This document shows positions 17,685 to 27,143 of a stretch of DNA of 64,000 nt, piece after piece. The stretch is from assembly GCF_005885635.1 (NCBI RefSeq), contig NZ_VATY01000002.1:372001-436000 (forward strand). Reading direction: 5' to 3'. The stretch's first letter is position 1. Each line of letters opens with the position of its first letter. Both the position numbers and the translations under genes were made by a program. The stretch is from Maribacter algarum (ex Zhang et al. 2020) (GTDB taxonomy: Bacteria > Bacteroidota > Bacteroidia > Flavobacteriales > Flavobacteriaceae). A model generated the notes under the pieces. The model did no database searches and was not told the DNA's origin. It saw only the letters and a list, made by a program, of their open reading frames with translations.

Positions 17685-18281
17685 TTACTTCTTGATTTCT
17701 TTATTTACCAATTGTTCCAGGTAAGCTACCGTATTGATAAGGTATTTTCTATCACGGGTCATAGTTGACATCGCAACAGCGCCTTGTAGCATTGTATATA
17801 GCTGTTTGGCAAATTGAAGTGGTGTTACCGGAATTCGAATCTCTCCGGAATTGACACCGTTTTCAAAAACCAATGCTATTTTACCTTCAATAGTTTTTAT
17901 GGTTTCTTTTGCCGCAGCACTAAGCAAAGGATTATTATGCTGGGCATCTACACCGATATTTAAAATTGGGCAACCACCCATATCCAAGGTAAAGACATCA
18001 TAGTTGCGATAAAAATTAGTCAAGACGAAAATCTTTTCTATGGCAGTTTTTCCTTCTTCTAATTTTTCATCTATTTTGTTCAGTAACTTATTGCTATTGT
18101 ATTCAAAAGCGGAAAGTGCCAAAGCTTCTTTGTTTTCAAAATTACCATAGATTGCGCCTTTGGTAAGGCCTGTAGCCTCTGTGAGATCGCTCATACTTGT
18201 GCCAACATATCCATGTTTATTGAAAACTGGCGCAACAGTTTCAATAATAAAGGCGGTAGTTCTCTCAGCTTTGGTTGACAT
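17685..18281 (-). CDS. TetR/AcrR-family transcriptional regulator
   Basis: A 198-residue repressor-type protein. The N-terminal helix-turn-helix is GTSMSDLTEATGLTKGAIYGNF (about residues 25-46) with the usual following KEALALSAFEYN. The ligand domain is of the C-terminal type seen near RutR/AcrR relatives. No target operon is divergent from it; the only nearby palindrome is in its own promoter, suggesting autoregulation plus targets elsewhere. Confidence 0.88.
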   Translation of the reverse strand: MSTKAERTTAFIIETVAPVFNKHGYVGTSMSDLTEATGLTKGAIYGNFENKEALALSAFEYNSNKLLNKIDEKLEEGKTAIEKIFVLTNFYRNYDVFTLDMGGCPILNIGVDAQHNNPLLSAAAKETIKTIEGKIALVFENGVNSGEIRIPVTPLQFAKQLYTMLQGAVAMSTMTRDRKYLINTVAYLEQLVNKEIKK

Positions 18282-18316
18282 AAGGTGTAAGCAATTTTAT
18301 ACGAATATAAAAAAAC

Positions 18317-18336
18317 TATATACTGTATGGTATATA
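18317..18336. promoter_or_regulatory. Candidate TetR operator
   Basis: Perfect 7-bp inverted repeat TATATAC-N6-GTATATA, about 36 bases upstream of the TetR gene start. Size and position fit self-binding by the encoded TetR protein. Confidence 0.6.
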
Positions 18337-18339
18337 TTT

Positions 18340-18384
18340 TTGTAAAAAAGCATCCTTTAATATTTCTATCTTAAGGATGCTTTT
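18340..18384 (-). terminator. Terminator after clpB
   Basis: Twelve-bp stem (18346-18357 with 18373-18384, AAAAGCATCCTT / AAGGATGCTTTT); on the - strand it is followed by a T-rich run. It is 18 bases beyond the clpB stop. Confidence 0.85.
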
Positions 18385-18401
18385 AAATTAGTTAAACTAT
18401 T

Positions 18402-21002
18402 TTATTTTACCAATTCGTTTTGATTTCTAAAGACCAACTTACCATCAAAGGAATCGATTAAAACAATGCTATCTGTTTTGATTTTTCCGCTCAATATTTC
18501 TTTTGATAAATTATTGAGCACCTCTTTTTGAATAATACGTTTTACGGGTCGGGCTCCATATTGAGGGTCGTATCCTTTTCTAGCGAGGTACTCAACGGCT
18601 TCTTCTGTGGCATCTATTGTAATATTTTGTAACGCTACCATCTTTTTTAATTGATTTAATTGTAGTCTTACAATTTTTGCAATGTCTTCGCTAGACAAAG
18701 GTGTAAACATCACAATATCGTCAATTCTATTTAAGAACTCTGGCCGAACAGATCGTTTCAAAAGTCCTAAGACTTCAACGCGAGCAATTTCGGTGGCACT
18801 TTCGATATTTTCCGTGCCTTCGAATTTCTCTTGTATAATATGGCTTCCAATATTACTTGTCATAATAATAATGGCATTTTTAAAATCAGCAATGCGTCCC
18901 TTATTATCTGTTAACCTTCCTTCATCTAAAACCTGCAGCAGAACATTAAAAGTATCTGGATGTGCTTTTTCAATCTCATCCAATAACACGACAGAGTAGG
19001 GGCGTCTTCGAACGGCTTCAGTAAGCTGTCCCCCTTCATCATAACCCACATACCCGGGAGGAGCTCCCACCAATCGACTCACAGAATGACTTTCTTGGTA
19101 TTCACTCATATCAATTCTCGTCATTGCGTTCTCATCATCAAATAAATAAGAAGCCAAGGTTTTAGCCAACTCTGTTTTTCCAACGCCCGTTGTGCCTAAG
19201 AAAAGGAACGAACCTATTGGTTTTTTGGTGTCCTGTAAGCCTGCTCTACTTCTTCTGATAGCATCTGAAACCGCAGCAATAGCTTCTTCCTGACCTACAA
19301 CTCTTTTGTGTAACACGTTTTCAAGTCGCAATAGCTTTTCGCGTTCACTTTGCAGCATTTTAGTTACCGGAATTCCAGTCCATTTGGCGACGACCTCTGC
19401 GATATCCTCGTTGGTTACCTCCTCTTTAATTAGAGTTCCGATTTCTTGCTGCTGTTGTAATTCTTGCTGTAGATGCTCCAAGTTTTCTTGAGCATCTTTG
19501 ATTTTCCCATATCGAAGTTCTGCTACTTGACCATAATCACCATTACGTTCAGCGCGTTCGGCCTCCTGCTTGAAGTTTTCAATATCCTGTTTTGTTTTTT
19601 GAATATTGTCGACTACAATTTTTTCACCTTCCCACTTTGCGAAAATCTCATTTCGTTCTTCTTTGAAATTTGCTAAGTCTACATTCAAAGACTTCAGTTT
19701 AGCCTTGTCATCTTCACGTTTTATAGCTTCTATCTCAATTTCCAGTTGCATGATTTTGCGGTCTAGTACATCCAATTCTTCAGGTTTTGAATTGATTTCC
19801 ATCCGGAGTTTTGATGCAGCCTCATCCATTAAATCAATGGCCTTGTCTGGCAAAAATCGACTTGTGATATAACGCTGAGAAAGCTTTACTGCGGCGATAA
19901 CAGCTTCATCTTTAATCCGGACTTTGTGATGTGCCTCGTATTTTTCTTTGATTCCTCTAAGAATCGAGATTGCACTTTCAGTATCAGGCTCGTTTACAGT
20001 AACCTTTTGAAACCTTCGTTCTAAAGCCTTGTCTTGTTCAAAGTATTTTTGATATTCATCTAAAGTGGTTGCTCCTATTGCCCTAAGTTCTCCTCGAGCC
20101 AAAGCAGGTTTCAAAATATTTGCGGCATCCATTGCACCCTGACCGCCACCGGCACCAACTAGTGTATGTATCTCATCAATAAAAAGAACAATGTCCCCAT
20201 CAGAAGAGGTAACTTCTTTAATAACAGACTTTAAGCGTTCCTCAAATTCACCCTTATATTTCGCTCCCGCTATCAGGGCACCCATATCCAAAGAATAAAT
20301 CATTTTATCCTTTAAATTTTCAGGAACATCGCCTTGAATTATGCGATGAGCTAGACCCTCTGCGATTGCTGTTTTACCAGTTCCGGGTTCCCCCACCAAA
20401 ATTGGATTGTTTTTTGTTCTCCTCGATAAAATCTGAAGAATGCGTCGAATCTCGTCGTCCCTACCAATTACGGGGTCTAATTTTCCACTATCAGCGAGGG
20501 CGTTTAGATTATTGGCATATTTGTCCAATGAATTATAGGTTTCTTCTGCACTTTGAGAGGTTACCTTGCCACCTTTACGCAGTTCTTCAATCGCTGACTT
20601 TAAATCTTTTTCTGTAGCGCCTTGGTCCTTTAGAATTTGAGCAATCTTACTTTTTGATTTAAGAATGGCCACTATCAGGTGTTCTATGGATACGAATTCG
20701 TCTTCCATTTTTTTAGCTATGATACTGGCTTCGTTTAGTGCTTTGTTCGCCTCACGAGAAATCATAAGTTCTCCACCTGAAACTTTAGGGAAGTTTTCCA
20801 ACTCTTTTTCAAGTATCTGTTTAAGAAGCTCAACATTGATGTTCAGCTTTTTTAATATAAACGGTAGCACATTTTCATCCACTTCTGAAATGGACTGAAA
20901 AAGGTGTTCGTTTTCAATCTGTTGATGCCCCATTTCTTGTGCAAGCAATTGCGCTTGCTGGAGGGCTTCTTGTGATTTTATGGTATAATTATTAAAGTTC
21001 AT
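18402..21002 (-). CDS. clpB: ATP-dependent disaggregase ClpB
   Basis: Hexameric AAA+ chaperone that pulls apart protein aggregates together with DnaK. The Clp N-domain covers about residues 1-145. NBD1 has Walker A GEPGTGKT (204-211) and Walker B VLFIDEIHTLVGAG. The coiled-coil M domain lies at about 400-530. NBD2 has Walker A GTTGVGKT (603-610) and the sensor block around LLDEIEKAHPD. The 866-residue length is standard. It is monocistronic with its own terminator, and two near-palindromes lie upstream. Confidence 0.97.
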   Translation of the reverse strand: MNFNNYTIKSQEALQQAQLLAQEMGHQQIENEHLFQSISEVDENVLPFILKKLNINVELLKQILEKELENFPKVSGGELMISREANKALNEASIIAKKMEDEFVSIEHLIVAILKSKSKIAQILKDQGATEKDLKSAIEELRKGGKVTSQSAEETYNSLDKYANNLNALADSGKLDPVIGRDDEIRRILQILSRRTKNNPILVGEPGTGKTAIAEGLAHRIIQGDVPENLKDKMIYSLDMGALIAGAKYKGEFEERLKSVIKEVTSSDGDIVLFIDEIHTLVGAGGGQGAMDAANILKPALARGELRAIGATTLDEYQKYFEQDKALERRFQKVTVNEPDTESAISILRGIKEKYEAHHKVRIKDEAVIAAVKLSQRYITSRFLPDKAIDLMDEAASKLRMEINSKPEELDVLDRKIMQLEIEIEAIKREDDKAKLKSLNVDLANFKEERNEIFAKWEGEKIVVDNIQKTKQDIENFKQEAERAERNGDYGQVAELRYGKIKDAQENLEHLQQELQQQQEIGTLIKEEVTNEDIAEVVAKWTGIPVTKMLQSEREKLLRLENVLHKRVVGQEEAIAAVSDAIRRSRAGLQDTKKPIGSFLFLGTTGVGKTELAKTLASYLFDDENAMTRIDMSEYQESHSVSRLVGAPPGYVGYDEGGQLTEAVRRRPYSVVLLDEIEKAHPDTFNVLLQVLDEGRLTDNKGRIADFKNAIIIMTSNIGSHIIQEKFEGTENIESATEIARVEVLGLLKRSVRPEFLNRIDDIVMFTPLSSEDIAKIVRLQLNQLKKMVALQNITIDATEEAVEYLARKGYDPQYGARPVKRIIQKEVLNNLSKEILSGKIKTDSIVLIDSFDGKLVFRNQNELVK

Positions 21003-21072
21003 TTCTATATATTTTTTGGGATTGCTTACTTTTAACAGCTTTAAGTCAACAACCTTACCAATACAAGTAACC

Positions 21073-21118
21073 CGACAAAATGTCGCTTAACCTCAACAAA
21101 AACAGGACATTTCGGCAG
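21073..21118 (-). promoter_or_regulatory. Two related near-palindromes upstream of clpB
   Basis: CGACAAAATGTCG (21073-21085) is an inverted repeat. GGACATTTCGGCAG (21105-21118) resembles one strand of it. Both sit 70-115 bases before the clpB ATG. They may be stress-regulator sites; the protein is unknown. Confidence 0.4.
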
Positions 21119-21175
21119 TTGTAAGTATTTGTGTAGCCTACGACTTATTCAAGGTAATTAATAGAAATTAAAATT

Positions 21176-21571
21176 ATGGGAGTTTTTGGCGGTTTGTTTG
21201 GAGGCAAAGGAAATAAAGAGAAGAAGGAGGAAAAAAGTATTCCATGGATAGCTTTGACCTCTCTTGAACAGTTGGAAGAAATTGAGAAAAAATCCCTTTC
21301 AAAACCACAGTTTATTTTCAAGCATTCCACAACATGTGGTATAAGTAGAATGGTTATCAATATGTTTAAAAGTAGCTATGAGCTAACAGAAAACCAGGCT
21401 GATTTATACTATTTAGACTTGCATGCTTTTCGAGAAGTATCTAACGAAGTAGGGTACAGGTTTCAAGTGATGCACCAATCACCACAACTATTGGTAATTA
21501 AAAACGGTACAACAGTAGCGCATTCGTCACACGGAGCGATTGCAGAAATTGATGTACAAAAGTTCATATAA
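21176..21571 (+). CDS. ytxJ: Bacillithiol-system monothiol protein YtxJ
   Basis: A 131-residue thioredoxin-fold protein. The active segment FKHSTTCGISRMV carries a single Cys (about residue 54), fitting the monothiol bacilliredoxin-like YtxJ family that removes bacillithiol from proteins. This implies that the organism makes bacillithiol. It starts MGVFGGLFGGKG with a charged linker. It is followed by a strong bidirectional terminator. Confidence 0.85.
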   Translation: MGVFGGLFGGKGNKEKKEEKSIPWIALTSLEQLEEIEKKSLSKPQFIFKHSTTCGISRMVINMFKSSYELTENQADLYYLDLHAFREVSNEVGYRFQVMHQSPQLLVIKNGTTVAHSSHGAIAEIDVQKFI

Positions 21572-21574
21572 TAA

Positions 21575-21613
21575 AAACGTCTTTGTACGGTTCAACCAGA
21601 AACAAAGACGTTT
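21575..21613. terminator. Bidirectional terminator between ytxJ and lipoprotein gene
   Basis: Twelve-bp stem AAACGTCTTTGT (21575-21586) with ACAAAGACGTTT (21602-21613), loop of 15 bases, A and T runs on the two flanks. Confidence 0.85.
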
Positions 21614-21631
21614 AATAACTTTATATAACAT

Positions 21632-22819
21632 TTAGTTAAATCGATGTCTTCCTACAATCGATTTTATTCGTGCCTTCAAATCTTCACCTGCATCGTAGAC
21701 CATTTGCTCATTAGTTGGAAAGGGAATGGCAACCTGATCTAGGTAGGGTCTTAAATCATTGTCCAAAGCTCTTTTATCTCCGTCAATATTAGCATATATA
21801 TGCTCAAAAATGAACTCACTAGCTAATGGATACGAATTCAATTGTTGCTTGGTTTTGAAATCAAGATAAATTACATTTCCGGCTACTCGCGCAGACTTGA
21901 ATTGGGTAAACTGATTAAATCTACATCGAACGGTTTTGAACTTGTCGATTTTAATCTTATTGCCAAGACTGTCCTTTACAACATTACCATTTGAATCTGT
22001 TGCATATTTGTAACCATCTTTGATTTGTTTTTCCCTGATGATTTCCTTTTCACTTAATTGTTCAGGCGAAATATCAATTTGATTGAAGGAGACTTGCATT
22101 CCATAATCATATTTGATATTAGACACTGGATTACTATGGTATTTCGTCCAAAGATCATCTAAACCAAAAGTATTGAAATTTAAGAGTTCCTCTGATAGTC
22201 GAACAGGTATTATCTGATTCGAGTTATTCAGCACTTGAACCTCTACATAGTCAATTCCTTTTTCATGAGCTTCTTCAATCTTTTGTCTAGTATCTTCAAA
22301 TCCTGGGTTGATTTCTTCTAGATACACAAAATCATTATAGGCTTTTCTATAATCCCGCTTCGTTACTGCATTAGTCAATAAATCTTCAGCATTATCAAAA
22401 AGATATTCAGATAAATCTTCTTTGTAGTCTATGATATCATTTTCATAGTTGCTAAAAGAAAACTCAGCGTCTCTATTTTCCTCAGTAATTCTGAGCGGCA
22501 ATAGTGGTCGTATTCTTTCTTGGATGTCTCGTAGGCTGACATAACTTTTATAAATGTCTTCATAACTAGCCTCATTTCCGTCTTTTTCTAAGAAGGCAAT
22601 ATACTTCAATTCACGTTCGGTATTTTTCTTAAAAGCATCTTCCAAAAGTACAATGTAGGGTTGATGACTTTTTTTCGTTTTGTTTTCCGCTAAATTTTGG
22701 AGTGCATTGTTTATGGCGTTCGAATAATCACCCGCATTTAGGGCTTTCTGCGTTTTCTTTACGCCTCCACACGCAATTAATAAAACCAAAATAGGTACTA
22801 AGAGTATCATTTTCTTCAT
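21632..22819 (-). CDS. Lipoprotein with TPR-like helical repeats, function unknown
   Basis: A 395-residue lipoprotein. The leader MKKMILLVPILVLLIACGG has a clear lipobox Cys and fixes the start at 22819; an in-frame start 48 bases upstream would bury the signal. The N-terminal half (KALNAGDYSNAINNALQNLAENK) looks like tetratricopeptide-type helices, and the rest is mixed. No enzyme motif is seen. Such proteins are widespread in Flavobacteriia without a known role. Confidence 0.7.
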   Translation of the reverse strand: MKKMILLVPILVLLIACGGVKKTQKALNAGDYSNAINNALQNLAENKTKKSHQPYIVLLEDAFKKNTERELKYIAFLEKDGNEASYEDIYKSYVSLRDIQERIRPLLPLRITEENRDAEFSFSNYENDIIDYKEDLSEYLFDNAEDLLTNAVTKRDYRKAYNDFVYLEEINPGFEDTRQKIEEAHEKGIDYVEVQVLNNSNQIIPVRLSEELLNFNTFGLDDLWTKYHSNPVSNIKYDYGMQVSFNQIDISPEQLSEKEIIREKQIKDGYKYATDSNGNVVKDSLGNKIKIDKFKTVRCRFNQFTQFKSARVAGNVIYLDFKTKQQLNSYPLASEFIFEHIYANIDGDKRALDNDLRPYLDQVAIPFPTNEQMVYDAGEDLKARIKSIVGRHRFN

Positions 22820-22940
22820 AATAGATGTATTAACGTTTTGGGGGAATAAATTCAACAGCCATGCCAAAAACGTATTTGCTTCTAACGGAAAAACAACAAA
22901 TTATCGTATAACCACTATAACATAAAGGCTGAACAGCAAA

Positions 22941-24227
22941 TTATTTTTCTTGTAACAGAGCCGGAAGTAACTTGGTAGACACCTCACCGAATCCAATATG
23001 AACACCATTTTTTTGACAATATCCTGTTAAAATAACGGTATCATTATCCTGAATGAATTTTCTTGTTTCACCATTGTTTAGGGGAACAGGTTTTGTTCCT
23101 TGCCATGACAGCTCAAGCATCGACCCATAGGAGTCCGAAGTAGGGCCCGAGATAGTACCGCTGCCCATCATATCACCACTATTTACAATGCATCCGTTAA
23201 TGGTGTGGTGGGCCAATTGTTGAGCCATCGTCCAATACATATATTTAAAGTTGGATTTAGACACTGTAGTTGCTTCATTGTTTTCGGGTTGAATAGCGAC
23301 TTCGAGATGAATATCAAAACTGTGCTTACCCATTTGCTGTAAGTAAGGGAAAGGCTTTGGTTCTTGCTTCGGACTATCAACTCTAAAAGGTTCTAGGGCA
23401 TCCATCGTAACAATCCATGGAGAAATTGAAGAAGCAAAATTCTTCGCCAAAAATGGGCCTAAAGGAACATACTCCCATTTCTGAATATCTCGCGCACTCC
23501 AATCGTTAAAAAGTACCATTCCGAAAATGTAGTCTTCAGCTTCTTCAATAGGAACATGCTCTCCCAATGTATTGGCATCGGTTGTTATGAATGCCATTTC
23601 AAGCTCAAAATCCACTAATCTTGAAGGTCCGAAAATAGGTTTTTCAGCTCCTTTTGGGAACTGTTGTCCTAATGGTCTTCGGACGGGTGTTCCACTCGGA
23701 ATTATGGTAGAACTCCTACCATGATACCCTACTGGAATATGAAGCCAGTTGGGCAAGAGCGCATTTTCAGGGTCACGAAACATGGTTCCCACGTTCGTTG
23801 CATGCTCTTTGCTGGAATAAAAATCAGTATAATCTCCTATCTGAACAGGAAGCTTCATTTCTATTTCATCCATAGAAAAGAGGACAACCTTTTTGTGTTC
23901 TTCATTACTTTGAAGCGTACTATTTTCAATATCAAAAATTTCACTAATTCGATTTCTTACCGCGCGCCATGTTTTCTTTCCGTCGGAAATAAAATCATTC
24001 AAAGTGTCTTGTAGAAAAATATCTTCGGTTAGTGGGATGCCTTCAAAATAACCCAATTGATGTAATGCCCCTAAATCAATAGCAGTGTCACCTATTCTTG
24101 TTCCAATTGTAATGATGTCTTCTCTTGTTAAAAACACACCAAAAGGAATATTTTGAATAGGAAAATCTGAATTTTCCGTTACATTAAGCCATGTTTTTTT
24201 ATTCGGATTATTTGTACTCTCAAGCAT
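22941..24227 (-). CDS. fahA: Fumarylacetoacetase
   Basis: Cleaves fumarylacetoacetate to fumarate and acetoacetate, the last step of tyrosine degradation. The metal-binding and substrate blocks DFELEMAFITT, LFNDWSARDIQKWEYVPLGPF and NSGDMMGSGTISG are all present, and length 428 fits the FAH family with its N-terminal SH3-like domain. The other tyrosine-degradation genes are not adjacent. It is divergent from glyA. Confidence 0.95.
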   Translation of the reverse strand: MLESTNNPNKKTWLNVTENSDFPIQNIPFGVFLTREDIITIGTRIGDTAIDLGALHQLGYFEGIPLTEDIFLQDTLNDFISDGKKTWRAVRNRISEIFDIENSTLQSNEEHKKVVLFSMDEIEMKLPVQIGDYTDFYSSKEHATNVGTMFRDPENALLPNWLHIPVGYHGRSSTIIPSGTPVRRPLGQQFPKGAEKPIFGPSRLVDFELEMAFITTDANTLGEHVPIEEAEDYIFGMVLFNDWSARDIQKWEYVPLGPFLAKNFASSISPWIVTMDALEPFRVDSPKQEPKPFPYLQQMGKHSFDIHLEVAIQPENNEATTVSKSNFKYMYWTMAQQLAHHTINGCIVNSGDMMGSGTISGPTSDSYGSMLELSWQGTKPVPLNNGETRKFIQDNDTVILTGYCQKNGVHIGFGEVSTKLLPALLQEK

Positions 24228-24304
24228 ACAACAATTGTTAATTTTTATTTGATAAATTCCTATTCAAATATATTCTTTTCTTCTAATTTACTGCTCGCAA
24301 TTTG

Positions 24305-24312
24305 TACTTTTG
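24305..24312 (+). promoter_or_regulatory. -7 promoter box of glyA
   Basis: TACTTTTG matches the TAnnTTTG consensus, 26 bases before the glyA ATG. No clear -33 TTTG is visible. Confidence 0.45.
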
Positions 24313-24338
24313 CTCTTCATTTAACATAAACTCTTTAT

Positions 24339-25613
24339 ATGCAACGCGACGAGATAATTTTTGACCTTATTAATGATGAAAAAGAGCGTCAACTTAGTGG
24401 AATTGAACTAATAGCTTCGGAAAATTTCACTAGCCCGCAAGTAATGGAAGCTTGTGGCTCAGTTCTTACGAACAAATATGCCGAAGGATACCCAGGAAAG
24501 CGTTATTACGGAGGTTGCGAGGTTGTTGATAAAATTGAACAATTGGCGATAGATCGTGCCAAACAACTGTTTGGAGCAGAATATGCGAATGTTCAGCCAC
24601 ATTCGGGCTCGCAGGCCAATGCATCTGTATATCATGCTTGTTTGAAGCCAGGTGATACAATTCTTGGTTTTGATTTATCTCATGGTGGACATTTAACGCA
24701 CGGCTCACCGGTAAATTTTTCTGGAAGGTTATACAATCCTGTTTTTTATGGAGTAGAAGAGGAGACTGGAGTTTTAAACTATGATTCTATTCAAGAAATT
24801 GCTAGTCGTGAAAAGCCTAAAATGATAATTGCGGGAGCCTCGGCTTATTCAAGGGATATGGACTTTAAACGTTTTCGAGAAATTGCTGATAGTGTTGGAG
24901 CTCTTTTGTTGGCCGATATTTCGCATCCTGCAGGTTTGATAGCCAAGGGAATATTAAATGACCCAATTCCACATTGTCATATCGTTACCACTACAACGCA
25001 CAAAACACTTAGAGGACCAAGAGGAGGGCTTATTTTAATGGGTAAAGATTTCGATAACCCATTTGGAATCACCTTAAAAAATGGTAACCTTAGAAAAATG
25101 TCTGCGTTGCTAAACTTGGCTGTTTTTCCAGGCAATCAGGGAGGACCTCTTGAGCATATTATTGCGGGAAAAGCAATTGCCTTTGGGGAAGCATTAAAAG
25201 ACGATTTTCTTCATTATATGCTTCAGGTTAAGAAAAATGCAGAAGCGATGGCCGCCGCATTTGTTGCAAAAGACTATCATATTATTTCTGGAGGTACTGA
25301 CAATCATATGATGTTGATTGATCTCCGCAATAAGGATATAACAGGTAAAGATGCAGAAAGAGTTTTGGTAGCGGCTGACATTACGGCGAATAAAAATATG
25401 GTGCCTTTTGATGACAAATCTCCTTTTGTTACTTCAGGAATTCGATTTGGTACTGCGGCTATAACGACCAGAGGCTTGATTGAGAACGATATGGCTACAA
25501 TTGTTGATTTGGTAGATGAAGTCCTGATAAATGCTGAAGATGAAGCTATTATAGCTAACGTAAAGTCAAAAGTTAACAAATTGATGGCTGGTAAAGCTCT
25601 TTTTAATGCCTAA
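24339..25613 (+). CDS. glyA: Serine hydroxymethyltransferase
   Basis: PLP enzyme interconverting serine and glycine with transfer of the C1 unit to tetrahydrofolate. The PLP lysine is K222 in [14 protein letters not shown]. The conserved [13 protein letters not shown] (residues 21-33) and [11 protein letters not shown] blocks are intact. The 424-residue length is normal. It is monocistronic. Confidence 0.97.
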   Translation: MQRDEIIFDLINDEKERQLSGIELIASENFTSPQVMEACGSVLTNKYAEGYPGKRYYGGCEVVDKIEQLAIDRAKQLFGAEYANVQPHSGSQANASVYHACLKPGDTILGFDLSHGGHLTHGSPVNFSGRLYNPVFYGVEEETGVLNYDSIQEIASREKPKMIIAGASAYSRDMDFKRFREIADSVGALLLADISHPAGLIAKGILNDPIPHCHIVTTTTHKTLRGPRGGLILMGKDFDNPFGITLKNGNLRKMSALLNLAVFPGNQGGPLEHIIAGKAIAFGEALKDDFLHYMLQVKKNAEAMAAAFVAKDYHIISGGTDNHMMLIDLRNKDITGKDAERVLVAADITANKNMVPFDDKSPFVTSGIRFGTAAITTRGLIENDMATIVDLVDEVLINAEDEAIIANVKSKVNKLMAGKALFNA

Positions 25614-25642
25614 TACTAGAATTATAGATTTGAGATTGAATT

Positions 25643-26299
25643 CTATCTATTTAGCATTTGAAGATTGCCTATGATTATTGATCGATTTTTTAAATCATAA
25701 ACAACAGCATCATCTTCTGAATAGTAGTAAAGCCCCCAAAAACTGAAGTAGTCTTGTTCGCTATTGTTTCCCGATTTTATATTCATTAGAAGTGTATGCT
25801 CATTTTCCATGACATTGTCTTCAAAGACCGGAATGTATACCTCAAATGGAATTTCAGTAAATCCTTTCGTGAAATTGATAGCGTGCTCGTTCAGTTTGAT
25901 TAGAATATTTTCTAGCTGTAATGAAATGCTCTCATCGTAAATTCTATTAATAATAATGGAGGTGTCTTTCAAAAAAAGAGAAAATTCTTCGACTTCTATT
26001 GGCAGGTCATTACACTCTTTCAATTGTTGAAGCGCACCTGCAAAAGATTTTTCTTGCGATTGAAAATTTCCCCATGTCTCTTTTTCGAAATGATGCAAAG
26101 TTTCGGTTAAACCGAAATTACAATCTAATTCAATGACAAGATTCACCGAGTCATTCGAAATAGAGCAGTTTCGAACTGTTACTTGGGAAAAAAAGTGTTT
26201 TTCGAGATTTTTGGTAAAGCAATCAAGACCTTCTATTTCTAAATTCTTGTTAAATCCAACGCGTGAAAAGTTATCAAAATTATCCTTGTTTAACGGCAT
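25643..26299 (-). CDS. Hypothetical cytoplasmic protein under a candidate NarL-type operator
   Basis: 218 residues, no signal peptide, no membrane segment, acidic, no motif I recognise. It is predicted as mixed alpha/beta. What makes it notable is its promoter region: the AAACC-N13-GGTTT motif (26369-26392), which also precedes the LytTR gene, sits at the same distance from a -7-like box. It lies directly downstream of the NarL-type response regulator on the same strand and so may be a target of that system. Confidence 0.6.
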   Translation of the reverse strand: MPLNKDNFDNFSRVGFNKNLEIEGLDCFTKNLEKHFFSQVTVRNCSISNDSVNLVIELDCNFGLTETLHHFEKETWGNFQSQEKSFAGALQQLKECNDLPIEVEEFSLFLKDTSIIINRIYDESISLQLENILIKLNEHAINFTKGFTEIPFEVYIPVFEDNVMENEHTLLMNIKSGNNSEQDYFSFWGLYYYSEDDAVVYDLKNRSIIIGNLQMLNR

Positions 26300-26331
26300 A
26301 CGGCAATAATAAAATGGTTAGCTCTTAAGAG

Positions 26332-26392
26332 TAAAGTTAATTTTAAACCATTTCACAGCACCATAGAAAAACCGTATAAATATGGAGGTTTT
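26332..26392 (-). promoter_or_regulatory. Operator-like motif plus -7 box, copy A
   Basis: On the - strand: AAAACC, 13 bases, GGTTT (26392 down to 26369), then 29 bases, then TAACTTTA (26339-26332). The motif agrees with that at 30410-30433 in 21 of 24 positions, with identical spacing to the -7-like box there. It lies upstream of the gene starting at 26299. Confidence 0.6.
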
Positions 26393-26471
26393 CCTTAGTT
26401 GGTAAAATCTGAATTCCTTAAAAATCTAATTATCAGATATTTATATTTAAAGAGGAGGTTAAAAAAATCGA

Positions 26472-27140
26472 TTAAATGAAGCCTTTTTTTCGCGCTTCTT
26501 CGATTAAAGTGATGTCATTGCCACTTTCTATACCAAAAAGTGTCTTTAATTGTCGCTTGCGAGACTCAACGGTCGTAGTTGCCGAGGAGATTAGAGGTGC
26601 AATATCTTTTGTTCTGGTTCCAATGGACAAGTAATACAATATTTTTTTATCTAATTCATCAACTACTATATCACTAGTCATTCTTCTCCGAATAGCGGCG
26701 AAAGCTCCGGCGGTGTAATAAGGAGGTTTTGTAATCACTGTTTCCACCATTGTTCTTAGGGATTTTTCATCGATTTCGGATTTAACCATATAGCCATCTG
26801 GGTCCACTGATTTGAAAATACTGTTAATACGAAGATTATCACTGAAAGAAGACATGAAAACCACTTTCGATTCAGGAGAAATTTTTCGAGCTAAAATTCC
26901 CAAATCTTCTCCACTTCTAATTTCATTTGAATGAGCTGGAAACAATTGTATATCCAGTAAAATAATATCATACTTCAAAGATCGAGCAGAAAACTCAATT
27001 TTTTCTTGACCCATTTCATAGGTTGTGGCGATATCAACTCTTACCTCAAAATTTTCAAAAGGTTCTCCTTCTAAGATGTACTTATAACCAGTAGTGGTCA
27101 TCTCGTGATCATCAATCGCCAAAATGCGTATTATTTCCAT
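26472..27140 (-). CDS. NarL/LuxR-type response regulator
   Basis: A 222-residue regulator. The receiver domain has the acidic DDHE start (about residues 9-12) and the phosphoacceptor Asp in ILLDIQL. The C-terminal helix-turn-helix region is LDKKILYYLSIGTRTKDIA followed by TTTVESRKRQLKTLFGI, where the family's usual AxxLxIS is diverged. It starts 3 bases beyond the stop of the TPR kinase gene and is its evident partner. It probably binds inverted repeats such as the AAACC-N13-GGTTT motif found on either side of the pair (inference). Confidence 0.87.
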   Translation of the reverse strand: MEIIRILAIDDHEMTTTGYKYILEGEPFENFEVRVDIATTYEMGQEKIEFSARSLKYDIILLDIQLFPAHSNEIRSGEDLGILARKISPESKVVFMSSFSDNLRINSIFKSVDPDGYMVKSEIDEKSLRTMVETVITKPPYYTAGAFAAIRRRMTSDIVVDELDKKILYYLSIGTRTKDIAPLISSATTTVESRKRQLKTLFGIESGNDITLIEEARKKGFI

Positions 27141-27143
27141 ATA

